A stretch of 64,000 bases of DNA, from assembly GCF_002812705.1 (NCBI RefSeq), contig NZ_CP025030.1:1054001-1118000 (forward strand), in the 5' to 3' direction. The DNA is from Achromobacter spanius. GTDB taxonomy: Bacteria; Pseudomonadota; Gammaproteobacteria; Burkholderiales; Burkholderiaceae_B. The translations under genes and the position numbers were made by a program. The notes under the pieces are model-generated. The model was not told the DNA's origin and made no database searches. It was given only the letters and a program-made list of their open reading frames with translations. This document shows, piece by piece, positions 9,353 to 17,628 of the stretch (the stretch's first letter is position 1; each line of letters opens with the position of its first letter).

Positions 9353-10002
9353 ATTCCAGCGCCATCGACCCGATTGGCCACACCCGCATCGACACGGTCC
9401 CGGACCCCTACCGCGCTCAACACGCGGCGCGAACGCAGGCGCAGCAGTTCGCGCGTATTCATTCCACGCGGCAGGCAGCCGCGGCAACCCCGCCGGCGCC
9501 CCGGCAGTCGTCCAGTCCGAACGCCGACGTGCCTGACGCATCCATTGACCCACTGCGCGATCAGTACACCGCCCACTGCTTGAAGCTGGCCATCCAGGCG
9601 TTCCATGACCAGCAAGCCAGACTGGACGCGCACGCCATCGCGGTCAATCGGGCATTGCGAGACGAGCAGACCGTCTTGCAGGCGCGCGCCGACGAGGCCA
9701 ATGACCTGGGCACCATCCAAGGCCTGTTGCCGCAACTCCCGTATCGCTTCGTGGTGGGCGTGCCGCCGATGCTGCCGCTGCCCTTGAGCGCGGCGGCACA
9801 GCCCACGTCCGCCATGGTTGCCCCGGTGACCCAGGCGGAAAAGCTACGCAGCAGCACTGAAGGCGCGGCGTCTAACCCGCCGCCACGTCCGCAATACAAG
9901 GCTGACGCTGGGCGCGATGACGAATCGCGTTGGCCAGGTCGGCAATCGGCGCCAGCAGACCGCGATCAAATGCCTCGTGCGCCAGACCCGCGCGCAGCCT
10001 AG
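9349..10002 (+). CDS. Hypothetical protein, translationally coupled to the membrane protein
   Basis: A 217-residue Ala/Pro/Gln/Arg-rich protein that I do not recognise. It starts with ATG overlapping the previous stop (ATGA), the main reason to accept it. Residues 70-120 look helical (YTAHCLKLAIQAFHDQQARL) while both ends are low-complexity and disordered. No signal peptide or membrane segment is visible. The last 130 bp overlap the 3' end of the convergent flavin-oxidoreductase gene, so its C-terminal 43 residues may simply follow the codons of that gene. Homologues ending near residue 170 would suggest a recent extension. Confidence 0.5.
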   Translation: MNSSAIDPIGHTRIDTVPDPYRAQHAARTQAQQFARIHSTRQAAAATPPAPRQSSSPNADVPDASIDPLRDQYTAHCLKLAIQAFHDQQARLDAHAIAVNRALRDEQTVLQARADEANDLGTIQGLLPQLPYRFVVGVPPMLPLPLSAAAQPTSAMVAPVTQAEKLRSSTEGAASNPPPRPQYKADAGRDDESRWPGRQSAPADRDQMPRAPDPRAA

Positions 10003-11047
10003 CGGGCCAGTCGGCATGCGTCAGCGCCCCCCGGCCCAGCGACACGAAGTCCGCCTCTTGCCTGGCCAGAATTCCTTCGGCCTGCGCGGCGTCATGCAAG
10101 GAGCCGTTCGCCAGCACCGGCACGGAAACCTGCTTGCGCGCCAATGCGGCAAGACTCTCGCCATGCTCACCGAAGGCAGGACGCCAGGCCTCGAATTCAG
10201 TCGTGTGCAGGTAGTCGATGGGCTGCGCACCTAGCGTGCGGAAGATGTGCGCCGCGTCGGCCTCGCCGCCTTCCCACTTGTGCGTGAAGTCGTTCACCTT
10301 GCCTTGCGAAGCACGCACGCCCACCACGAATGGCGCCGACGTGGCCTGCCGCACCGCCTGAATGACATCCACCGTCAAGCGCAGCCGCTGGTCCAGACTT
10401 CCGCCATAGCGGTCGTCGCGCACGTTGGTGTGGGCCGTCAGAAACTGGTCCAGCAGATAGCCGTTGGCGCCGTGTATTTCAATACCGTCGAACCCGGCCT
10501 CTTGCGCCCGCCGCGCCGCTTGTGCAAACCCGTCGATGGCCTCGGCGATGTCATCGGCCGTCATCGCCTCGGGCAGGCGGTACGGCCCTACGCCACGATA
10601 GAAAGCCATCTGCTGCCCCTTCGGCAACGCCGCCGAAGGGCCCTTGGCCGTGTCGCGATAGGGGTTGCCCTGCGACAGCGCGCCCGCATGCATCAACTGC
10701 GCCACGATGCGGCCACCTTGGCCGTGCACGCGATCCACTACGGCGCGCCACGCATCGCGCTGCGCATCGTCGGCCAGCCCCGGTTGAAAGAGATAGCCCT
10801 GCGCGTAGGCCTTGTCCGTATAGATGCCCTCGGTAATCACCAGGCCAAAGCCGCCTGCCGCGAAGGCCTCGTAATAATCGGCCATCAACGTCGTGGCGTG
10901 GCCGTCCGCCGTGGCGCTGACGCGCGTCATGGGCGCAACGGCGAGACGATTGGGCAGGCTTAGCGCCGCACCTATCCGCAGCGGCGTGAACAGCCCCGCT
11001 TGCGTTGTCGGCGTGTTGCTTACCGGACGATCGACAGGCGTGTTCAT
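9872..11047 (-). CDS. Old yellow enzyme-type NADH:flavin oxidoreductase
   Basis: A 391-residue FMN-dependent (beta/alpha)8-barrel ene-reductase. Typical signatures are LPNRLAVAPMTR at the N-terminus, the substrate-anion site EIHGANGYLLDQFL (His and Asn of the H-x-x-N pair) followed by RDDRYGGS, and the late FMN-phosphate region FVSLGRGALTHADW. The ATG at 11047 begins one base after the ridA stop, so the two are co-transcribed. Members of the family reduce activated alkenes, nitro compounds or quinones; the substrate cannot be read from sequence. A divergent LysR regulator just upstream of ridA is the likely controller. Confidence 0.9.
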   Translation of the reverse strand: MNTPVDRPVSNTPTTQAGLFTPLRIGAALSLPNRLAVAPMTRVSATADGHATTLMADYYEAFAAGGFGLVITEGIYTDKAYAQGYLFQPGLADDAQRDAWRAVVDRVHGQGGRIVAQLMHAGALSQGNPYRDTAKGPSAALPKGQQMAFYRGVGPYRLPEAMTADDIAEAIDGFAQAARRAQEAGFDGIEIHGANGYLLDQFLTAHTNVRDDRYGGSLDQRLRLTVDVIQAVRQATSAPFVVGVRASQGKVNDFTHKWEGGEADAAHIFRTLGAQPIDYLHTTEFEAWRPAFGEHGESLAALARKQVSVPVLANGSLHDAAQAEGILARQEADFVSLGRGALTHADWPARLRAGLAHEAFDRGLLAPIADLANAIRHRAQRQPCIADVAAG

Positions 11048-11048
11048 A

Positions 11049-11444
11049 TCAGTTGCCCTCTTGGTGGCGCACGGCCGCAATGGCCTCGATTTCGATCATG
11101 GCGGCGGGGTCGTACAAGGCCTTGATTTCCGCGATGGTGTCGGCCGGATAGGGCGCCGAGAAGAAGCGGCGGCGCAAGGCCACCACGTCTTTGAAGTGCC
11201 CCATGTCGGTCACGAAGATGGTGACCTTGATGACGTCGTCCAGGCTGGAGCCGCCGGCTTCCAGCGCGCGGCGCAGGTTGGAGAAGGCCTGCTCGCCTTG
11301 CGCCATGAAGCCGCCTTCCACAATCTTGCCGTCATCGGCGGCACCCGCCTGGCCCGAGATGAAAAGCAGGTTGCCAAACTGGATGCCCTGCGACAGCAGG
11401 AAGGGCGCGTAGTTGTCGGGTTGAGTCGTGACACGTTTCAGCAT
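11049..11444 (-). CDS. RidA/YjgF-family protein
   Basis: A 131-residue protein of the Rid superfamily. Canonical RidA deaminates reactive enamine/imine intermediates. The start MLKRVTTQPDNYAPFLLSQG at 11444 gives the normal family length, whereas an upstream extension does not resemble the family. Visible blocks are LLFISGQAGA, QAFSNLRRALEAGGSS, DVIKVTIFVTDM and MIEIEAIAAV. The usual catalytic Arg of the strict RidA subgroup (in a V-R-P-x-C-V-E-V context) is not present; the corresponding region reads DPAAMIEIEA, so this is probably a Rid1-7 subgroup protein with a different role. It forms an operon with the flavin oxidoreductase. Confidence 0.87.
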   Translation of the reverse strand: MLKRVTTQPDNYAPFLLSQGIQFGNLLFISGQAGAADDGKIVEGGFMAQGEQAFSNLRRALEAGGSSLDDVIKVTIFVTDMGHFKDVVALRRRFFSAPYPADTIAEIKALYDPAAMIEIEAIAAVRHQEGN

Positions 11445-11590
11445 GATGCGAATTTCCTCATTTGTAGATGCTGGGAAGATCAGCCGTGGATGACTGATCC
11501 ATTCCCTTAATGTAGGAATACGCCGCACCCCTGACAAAGGTTCATTTGTCAGCTATAAGAAGAGATAAATTCATCTATCAGCCCACCGCC

Positions 11591-12484
11591 ATGCATCGCC
11601 GCACCCTTCCGCTATCTGCGCTGCGCGCCTTCGAAGCCGCCGCCCGCCTGGGCAGCTTCAAGGCCGCCGCCACCGAACTGGCGGTGACACCAACCGCCGT
11701 CAGCCATCAGATTCGCGCACTGGAAGCCCAAACCGGCCTGGCGCTGTTCGACCGCCAGGTGCGCAAGGTGGCGCTGACCGAAGCGGGCGCGCAGTTGTTC
11801 CCGGTGCTGCGCGACGGCTTCGATGCGTTCGAAGCCACGCTGGCCCGATTGACGCAACCGCGCACGCGCGTTCTAGTCAGCATCTCCGCCACCAATGCGT
11901 TCACCGTGAAGTGGCTGGTGCCGCGCATGAGCGATTTCCGCAGCCAGCATCCCGGCATCGACTTGCAGTTGCAAGCCAGCGACGAGCTTGCCGACCTGCG
12001 ATCCACGGCGGTCGACATCGCCATCCGCTACGGCCGAGGGCCGTATCCCGGCCTGGTCACGCAACCCTTGTTCACCGACCGCTTCGCCCCCGTGGCGAAT
12101 CCCCGCCTGGGCGTCACCTCGCCGGCAGATCTGGCGCGCCTGCCCTTGATCCGTTTCGACTGGAAGCAGGCGCATCCCGAAAACCCAACCTGGGAACGCT
12201 GGTTCGCCGTCGCGCAATTGCCGCAGCCGCAACAAGCAAGCCAGTTGCGCTTTTCAGATGAGGGGCACGCAATACAAGCGGCCGTGGCCGGCCATGGCAT
12301 TGCGCTGGTCAGCCTGGCGTTGATTGCCGACGAGTTGGCAGCCGGCCACTTGGTGCAGCCATTCGGACCCGAGATTGATGGGCACACTTATCACCTGGCC
12401 ACCCATGCCGACCGACCGAGTTCCGCGCCGGTTCAGACGGTGGCGGAGTGGTTGCGTGCGCAGGCCAGGGCTGAAAACAGTTAA
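11591..12484 (+). CDS. LysR-family transcriptional regulator (GcvA-like)
   Basis: A 297-residue LysR regulator. The N-terminal winged HTH reads LSALRAFEAAARLGSFKAAA, then VTPTAVSHQIRALE, with FDRQVRKVALTEAG next, a pattern typical of the GcvA/AmpR-like subgroup. The periplasmic-binding-like effector domain follows (DIAIRYGRGPYPGL; QAAVAGHGIALVS). The ATG at 11591 directly precedes RRTLPLSALRAFE; an upstream in-frame extension to 11546 is less likely. It is divergent from ridA with about 145 bp between starts, the usual arrangement for a LysR activator and its target operon. Confidence 0.9.
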   Translation: MHRRTLPLSALRAFEAAARLGSFKAAATELAVTPTAVSHQIRALEAQTGLALFDRQVRKVALTEAGAQLFPVLRDGFDAFEATLARLTQPRTRVLVSISATNAFTVKWLVPRMSDFRSQHPGIDLQLQASDELADLRSTAVDIAIRYGRGPYPGLVTQPLFTDRFAPVANPRLGVTSPADLARLPLIRFDWKQAHPENPTWERWFAVAQLPQPQQASQLRFSDEGHAIQAAVAGHGIALVSLALIADELAAGHLVQPFGPEIDGHTYHLATHADRPSSAPVQTVAEWLRAQARAENS

Positions 12485-12563
12485 GCAATTGATTTCATTG
12501 ACTTTTGGATGGTATTGAACAAAAATCGCAAAACCATCCAAAATTCTTTTAAATCAGCTAGTT

Positions 12564-13565
12564 ATGACAGAATCGCCGTTCCGAGAAGTCGCTGAGCAGA
12601 AGCTTAAGCAGATCATTGATGCTCAGCAACTTTATGCCAGCTACCGCTCCGCCTTCGAAGAGGCCAAAAGGTACCAGGGTCGTCTTAAGTGGGAGACGGC
12701 CGCTGGTACCGAATATCTGGTCAATACCCGCTACAACCATGGCGTTCGTCAACGAAAAAGCCTAGGGCCACGTGATAGCAGAACCGAAGACATCGCCCGA
12801 ATCTACGCTGAACGTTCCGAGGCTGCCCATGATCGGCTGGCGTCACTGACGGCACAGATGGAGAAGCAGGTAAGGCTGAACCGGGCATTGCGCCTTGGTG
12901 ACGTGCCCCCACCCGTCACCAAAGTGTTGGCGCAGATCGAGAATGCCGGACTGGCCCGGAAGATCATCACGATCGGCACGAATGCGATGTATGCGTACGC
13001 AACGGCTGCTAGCGTCACGTTTTCCGATTCGATCATGGCCACGCAAGACCTCGACCTGCTCCGGGACAGCAGATCAAAGCTGCGGATTGCAAGCCCAGAT
13101 CCCAAAGGGCTTTTGGGCGTCATTCAGCGCGCTGACGCTTCTTTCGCAAAGATGGAAGACCAGCCATTCACCTTGATGAACAACGAGGGTTATCAAGTCG
13201 ACCTGATCAAGCGAGACGAGGGCTGCCAGACTGCGGAACCCGGTCAAATCTGGAACAACGCAGACGACTTCTGGGCAGTGAAAGTGCACAACATGGATTG
13301 GCTGCTCTCGGCACCAAAGTTCGAGCAGGTAATCATCAGCACGAACGGGGGAATGGCGACGATGACGACGGTAGACCCGCGCGCGTTCGCGCTCTTCAAA
13401 CTGTGGCTGAGCGAACGAAAGGAACGCGATGCCGGTAAACGTCGGCGGGACTATGCGCAGGCAACCGCCGTTTTCCAACTGGTGGAAACGTGGTTGCCGC
13501 AGCTTTCCTTTGAAGATATCAAACCGATCCCCGAGCGCATTCGCGCACGCGCGCGCGACTTGTAG
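12564..13565 (+). CDS. GSU2403-type nucleotidyltransferase fold protein (PF12281-like)
   Basis: A 333-residue protein whose middle carries the nucleotidyltransferase signature IGTNAMYAYATAASVTF followed by ATQDLDLLRDS, the acidic pair expected at the metal site. The N-terminus (RYQGRLKWETAAGTEYLVN, then RKSLGPRD) matches the family pattern of a small beta domain in front. Members are stand-alone minimal-nucleotidyltransferase-like proteins, often in accessory DNA; their targets are unknown to me. The gene is monocistronic, with an AT-rich 80-bp upstream region unlike its neighbours, which hints at transfer. No antitoxin-like partner is adjacent. Confidence 0.75.
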   Translation: MTESPFREVAEQKLKQIIDAQQLYASYRSAFEEAKRYQGRLKWETAAGTEYLVNTRYNHGVRQRKSLGPRDSRTEDIARIYAERSEAAHDRLASLTAQMEKQVRLNRALRLGDVPPPVTKVLAQIENAGLARKIITIGTNAMYAYATAASVTFSDSIMATQDLDLLRDSRSKLRIASPDPKGLLGVIQRADASFAKMEDQPFTLMNNEGYQVDLIKRDEGCQTAEPGQIWNNADDFWAVKVHNMDWLLSAPKFEQVIISTNGGMATMTTVDPRAFALFKLWLSERKERDAGKRRRDYAQATAVFQLVETWLPQLSFEDIKPIPERIRARARDL

Positions 13566-13641
13566 GAATAGTGAATAGCTCTCCCAGCGCGCCCCTATTG
13601 CTAGGCAATTTATTCCGCGAAGTCAGCCCCGACAACGGCGT

Positions 13642-14220
13642 TCAGTAAGGGCTGGCCGTAGGCCGCACCACGATCTCGCTGACGTCGACGTCAGCGGGCT
13701 GCTCAACCGCGTAGGCGATGGCGCGGGCGATGGCATCCGGCGTGATGGCGATGCGACGGAACTCCCGCATGGCCGTGCGCGCGGTGTCGTCGGAGATGGT
13801 GTCGGCAAGCTCGGACTCCACGACACCGGGGCAGATCACCGTGACGCGGATCTTGTCCGTTTCCTGGCGCAGCCCGTCCGAGATGGCGCGCACGGCAAAC
13901 TTGGTGGCGCAGTACACCGCCGCCGTGGGCGACACCGACACGCCGCCGATCGACGAAATGTTGATGATCTGGCCCTGGCCTTGCGCTTCCATCGTCGGCA
14001 GCACGGCGGCGATGCCATGCAGCACGCCCCGCACATTCACGTCGATCATGCGATTCCACTCGTCGACCTTCAGCGCGTTAAGCGGCGAGAGCGGCATCAC
14101 GCCTGCGTTGTTGACCAGCACGTCAATGCGGCCAAACGCATCAAGCGCGAAACGTGCAAACGCCGCCGTGTCATCGGCCGAGGTCACGTCCAGTTCGCGA
14201 TAGCGAAGCGCGGCGCTTGC
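13642..14220 (-). pseudogene. SDR-family oxidoreductase lacking its N-terminal nucleotide-binding segment
   Basis: The frame encodes the C-terminal three quarters of a short-chain dehydrogenase: [23 protein letters not shown], the catalytic Ser region IINISSIGGVS, and the active-site YCATKFA (Y-x-x-x-K). The mandatory N-terminal Rossmann motif TGxxxGIG and the first strands, about 50-55 residues, are missing. Upstream of about 14220 the frame runs through DNA that in the opposite direction encodes the middle of an AraC regulator. A functional SDR cannot bind NAD(P) without this segment. I read it as one half of a deletion scar. Confidence 0.8.
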
Positions 14221-14221
14221 C

Positions 14222-14587
14222 CACCACGGGCGATTCGGCCGCGTTGCGAAAGCGCTCAAGCGCATCCACACCGACTACGCCGCGCCGCTGAATGTGACGC
14301 ACCTTGCTGAAGAAGCCGGCATGAGCGTGCCGGCGTTTCACGCGAACTTCCGCACGGTGACGCAGACCTCGCCCATCCAGTACATCAAGTCCACCCGCCT
14401 GCACCAGGCACGTCTGATGATGATCCGCGACGGTGCCACGGCGGCCGCGGCCGCCGGGCGCGTGGGCTATGAAAGCACTTCGCAGTTCAGCCGGGAATTC
14501 AAGCGCCTGTTTGGAAGAACGCCCATTGAAGAGGCGCGCGACATGCGCGAGTCTTTTACGCTGTCGCCACCCACTTTCAGTGACTGA
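14222..14587 (+). pseudogene. AraC-family regulator, C-terminal DNA-binding half only
   Basis: The frame from about 14231 reads [15 protein letters not shown], then [33 protein letters not shown] and [17 protein letters not shown], a complete AraC/XylS double helix-turn-helix. The N-terminal cupin-type half (about 190 residues) is missing, and an in-frame TAG stands at 14201. A GTG at 14294 could start a 97-residue remnant. SDR genes are commonly divergent from this subgroup of AraC regulators, so a single deletion removing both 5' ends and the shared promoter explains the arrangement. The last 11 bp overlap the convergent fmdB gene. Confidence 0.8.
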
Positions 14588-14909
14588 TCATCCACGGCCG
14601 CGCGCCGGCGAAGGTTTTGCCGCCGTCGGCTGTCTGGCGTGTTCGGCCGGTGGCTTTGGTGCCTGAGCAGCACCCGCAACCCATGCCGTGGCCGCCGCGG
14701 GTGCTGCGGGGTTCATGGGCGGCGCGTTCGTTGACGGCGCGGGCGCGGTGCATTGCCGAGGACAGCGCCGAGACCGCCGGCGCGCCGCTCACAAAGCGCT
14801 CGCAAGCCCCACCGCAATCAGGGCAAGGCGCGGGGTCACGCCATTGCGACAAGGGCCTTAGCACCGAGAACTCACCGCAGTCCTGGCAGCGATAGTCATA
14901 GAGCGGCAT
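14577..14909 (-). CDS. fmdB: FmdB-family zinc-ribbon protein
   Basis: A 110-residue protein starting [15 protein letters not shown], with the paired CxxC motifs CQDC and CPDCGG that define the FmdB zinc ribbon. A second cysteine cluster CGCCSG lies in the C-terminal tail. FmdB was originally described as a regulatory protein next to formamidase in Methylophilus; its biochemical role is unknown. The start is 9 nt after the formamidase stop, so it is co-transcribed. The C-terminal 40 residues are low-complexity and partly overlap the AraC remnant. Confidence 0.88.
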   Translation of the reverse strand: MPLYDYRCQDCGEFSVLRPLSQWRDPAPCPDCGGACERFVSGAPAVSALSSAMHRARAVNERAAHEPRSTRGGHGMGCGCCSGTKATGRTRQTADGGKTFAGARPWMISH

Positions 14910-14918
14910 GGTGCCTCC

Positions 14919-16148
14919 TTAAAGGTCTTTGGCGATGGGCATGTCCATGCCGCGCGTTATCTGCGGCACGTCGCCCAGCGCATTGGGCTGGATGTCGATG
15001 TCGAAGATCTCGGTCGGCAGCCACAAGGTCGCGCAGGCATTGGGGATGTCCACCACGCCGCTGATGTGGCCCTGCACCGGCGCCGTGCCCAATATCGAAT
15101 ACGCCTGCGCACCCGAATAGCCAAACTTCTTCAGGTACTCAATGGCGTTCAGGCAGGCCTGGCGATAGGCGATGTGCACGTCCAGATAGTGCTGCTTGCC
15201 GCCTTCATCGACCGAAATGCCTTCGAAGATCAGATAGTCTTTGTAGTTGGGCGTGATGGGGCTGGGCTTGAAGATGGGGTTGCGAATACCGTACTTGGCC
15301 ATGCCGCCCTTGATGAGCGACACCCGCATATGCACCCACCCCGCCATTTCGATGGCGCCGCAGAAGGTGATCTCGCCGTCGCCCTGCGAGAAGTGCAGGT
15401 CACCGACCGACAGGCCGCCACCGTTGACGTAGACCGGAAAGAACACCCGGGAACCGCGCGACAGATCCTTGATGTCGCAGTTGCCGCCGTGCTCGCGCGG
15501 CGGTACGGTGCGCGCACCGGTGGCGGCGGCGCGATCGCGCTCGGCGCCCTTCAGCTTGCCCATATGCGCCGTCTTGGGCGCCGGCGGATTGGCCAGGGGC
15601 GGCACGCGTTCCGGATCGCTGTCGATCAGCTTCTGTTCACGCTCATTCCACGTGTCCAGCAGCGCCTGATCCGGCAGGCAGCCGATCAAGCCCGGATGGA
15701 TAAGGCCGGCGAAGCGCACACCGGGGATATGGCGCGAGGTGGTGAACATGCCTTCAAAATCCCAGATCGATTTTTGCGCCGAGGGGAAGTGTTCGGTCAG
15801 AAAGCCGCCGCCATTGTTCTTGCTGAAAAAGCCGTTGAAGCCCCACAGGCTTTCCTGCTTGGCGCCGATATCCAGCAGGTCCACCACCAGCAAGTCACCG
15901 GGCTCGGCGCCCTCGACGCCGATGGGGCCGGACAGGAAGTGCACCGTGGACAGGTCCACGTCGCGCACATCAGAGGCATCGTCATCGTTCTTGATCGCGC
16001 CGCCCGTCCAGTCGTAGGTTTCAAGCACGAAGTCATCGCCCGGCTTGACCCACGTCGCCATGGGAATATCGGGATGCCAGCGATTGTGCACGCCTTCGTT
16101 TTCGTAGGGGGATTGGGCCAGGTCGACCTTGATCAGGGTTTCAGGCAT
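14919..16148 (-). CDS. fmdA: Formamidase (FmdA/AmdA family)
   Basis: A 409-residue enzyme of the acetamidase/formamidase family that hydrolyses formamide (and perhaps other short amides) to ammonium and the acid in the cytoplasm. Family signatures include NRWHPDIPMATWVKPGD at the N-terminus, EGAEPGDLLVVDLLD, and SVGDLHFSQGDGEITFCGAIE in two short blocks that carry the acidic and His metal-site residues. The ATG at 16148 follows AAAGGAG and matches the conserved MPETLIKVDLA start. It is the fifth-from-last step of a transporter operon: urtE lies 29 nt upstream and fmdB 9 nt downstream, so uptake and hydrolysis are coupled. Confidence 0.93.
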   Translation of the reverse strand: MPETLIKVDLAQSPYENEGVHNRWHPDIPMATWVKPGDDFVLETYDWTGGAIKNDDDASDVRDVDLSTVHFLSGPIGVEGAEPGDLLVVDLLDIGAKQESLWGFNGFFSKNNGGGFLTEHFPSAQKSIWDFEGMFTTSRHIPGVRFAGLIHPGLIGCLPDQALLDTWNEREQKLIDSDPERVPPLANPPAPKTAHMGKLKGAERDRAAATGARTVPPREHGGNCDIKDLSRGSRVFFPVYVNGGGLSVGDLHFSQGDGEITFCGAIEMAGWVHMRVSLIKGGMAKYGIRNPIFKPSPITPNYKDYLIFEGISVDEGGKQHYLDVHIAYRQACLNAIEYLKKFGYSGAQAYSILGTAPVQGHISGVVDIPNACATLWLPTEIFDIDIQPNALGDVPQITRGMDMPIAKDL

Positions 16149-16177
16149 GTCATGCTCCTTTGAGATGGACAACGACT

Positions 16178-16870
16178 TCAGACAGACAGGTATTTGCTGA
16201 TCGTCTTCTCGTCAACGCGCTCGCGCGGGTCTTCGTGCACGAAGCGGCCCTTGTCGATCACGATGAGCCGGTCGGCGATCTGCATGGTGAAACTCAAGAC
16301 TTGCTCGGACACCACGATGGCCAGATTGCGCAGCGTGCGAATCTCCAGCAGGCTGCGGGCGATGTCCTTGATGATGGACGGCTGTATGCCCTCGGTGGGT
16401 TCGTCCAGCAGCAGCACGCGCGGGTTGGTGACCAGGGCGCGGGCAATGGCAAGCTGCTGTTGCTGCCCCCCCGACAGATCGCCGCCACGCCGGCCGCGCA
16501 TGTCGTGCAACACCGGGAACAGGGCGTAGATGTCTTCCGGAATGGTGTCGCGCAGTGCCCGCCCGCGCATGCCGGTACGGATGTTCTCTTCCACGGTCAG
16601 CGTCGGGAAGATCATGCGGCCTTGCGGCACGTAAGCCACCCCGCTGCGCACGCGCTGATGGCTCTCCAGGCGTTCAAGCGCCTTGCCGTCCAGCGAGATC
16701 GAGCCCTGCATGGTGGGCAGCATGCCCATCATGGTTTTGAACAGCGTGGTCTTGCCCATGCCGTTGCGGCCCATCACGGCGACGATTTCACCGGCAGACA
16801 CGGCAAGGTCGACACCGTGGATGACTTTGCTTTGGCCATAGCCTGACACCAGGCCAGCGATATTGAACAT
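16178..16870 (-). CDS. urtE: Urea/amide ABC transporter ATP-binding protein UrtE
   Basis: A 230-residue LivF-type ATPase. Walker A is GRNGMGKTT, the signature is LSGGQQQQLAIARAL, and Walker B is VLLLDEPTEGIQPSI. The C-terminal switch region reads VVSEQVLSFTMQIADRLIV, where a Glu-Gln pair replaces the usual E-Q/H arrangement seen in UrtE proteins. It is the second ATPase of the complex and energises uptake together with UrtD. It sits 14 nt after urtD and 29 nt before fmdA, which points to formamide or other short amides, besides urea, as plausible substrate. Confidence 0.92.
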   Translation of the reverse strand: MFNIAGLVSGYGQSKVIHGVDLAVSAGEIVAVMGRNGMGKTTLFKTMMGMLPTMQGSISLDGKALERLESHQRVRSGVAYVPQGRMIFPTLTVEENIRTGMRGRALRDTIPEDIYALFPVLHDMRGRRGGDLSGGQQQQLAIARALVTNPRVLLLDEPTEGIQPSIIKDIARSLLEIRTLRNLAIVVSEQVLSFTMQIADRLIVIDKGRFVHEDPRERVDEKTISKYLSV

Positions 16871-16884
16871 ATTGCCTCCTGGCC

Positions 16885-17628
16885 TCAGTGGCCGAGATAG
16901 ACTTCAACCACGCGCGGATCGGACTGCACCATGTCCATGCTGCCCTCGGCCAGTACACGGCCCTGGTGCAGCACCGTGACCTTGTGCGCTATGTTTTTCA
17001 CGAACTCCATGTCATGCTCGATCACGATGAGCGATCGATTGCGGCTGATGCGATTGAGCAGTTCGGCGGTGCGCTCGCGCTCGGACACGCTCATGCCGGC
17101 CACCGGTTCGTCCAGCATCATCAGCTCGGGCTCCTGCATCAGCAGCATGCCGATTTCCAGCCATTGCTTTTGACCGTGCGAGAGCAGCTCCGCCGAGCGG
17201 TCCAGATGATCAGCAAGAAAAATCTCTTCGGCCACCTGCTCGACCCGTTCGATCACGGCCGCACTACGCCGAAAGGTCAGCGCACCAAACACGCTGCGCC
17301 CGGCCGGGAACGACACTTCCAGGTTTTCGCGCACGGACAGGGTTTCGTAGATAGAGGGGGTCTGAAACTTGCGGCCCACGCCGGCCCGCACGATTTCATA
17401 TTCGGCCAGGCCGGTCAGCTCCGTGTCCTTGAAGCGGATAGAGCCGGCGGTGGCCTTGGTGCGGCCGCAGATCAGATCCAGCAACGTGGTCTTGCCGGCG
17501 CCATTGGGGCCGATGACCACGCGCAGCTCTCCCTGATCGACATACAGGTTGAGGTCGTTGACGGCGACAAAGCCGTTGAACGAGACGGTCAGGCCTTCGA
17601 TGTACAAGGCGAACTCTGAGGGGTTCAT
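16885..17628 (-). CDS. urtD: Urea/amide ABC transporter ATP-binding protein UrtD
   Basis: A 247-residue LivG-type ATPase with Walker A GPNGAGKTTLLDLICG, the signature LLSHGQKQWLEIGMLL (the SHGQ variant typical of UrtD) and Walker B LMMLDEPVAGMSVSE, ending with VIEHDMEFVKNIA. The start ATG at 17628 overlaps the urtC stop by 4 nt. The UrtD-type SHGQ signature separates it from ordinary branched-chain amino-acid transporters. Confidence 0.92.
   Translation of the reverse strand: MNPSEFALYIEGLTVSFNGFVAVNDLNLYVDQGELRVVIGPNGAGKTTLLDLICGRTKATAGSIRFKDTELTGLAEYEIVRAGVGRKFQTPSIYETLSVRENLEVSFPAGRSVFGALTFRRSAAVIERVEQVAEEIFLADHLDRSAELLSHGQKQWLEIGMLLMQEPELMMLDEPVAGMSVSERERTAELLNRISRNRSLIVIEHDMEFVKNIAHKVTVLHQGRVLAEGSMDMVQSDPRVVEVYLGH

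Noticed and set aside
14294..14587. A complete short AraC-type regulator starting at GTG 14294
   Set aside because: Homologous sequence continues upstream of the GTG for about 20 residues and then stops at the SDR junction, which indicates truncation rather than a short gene.
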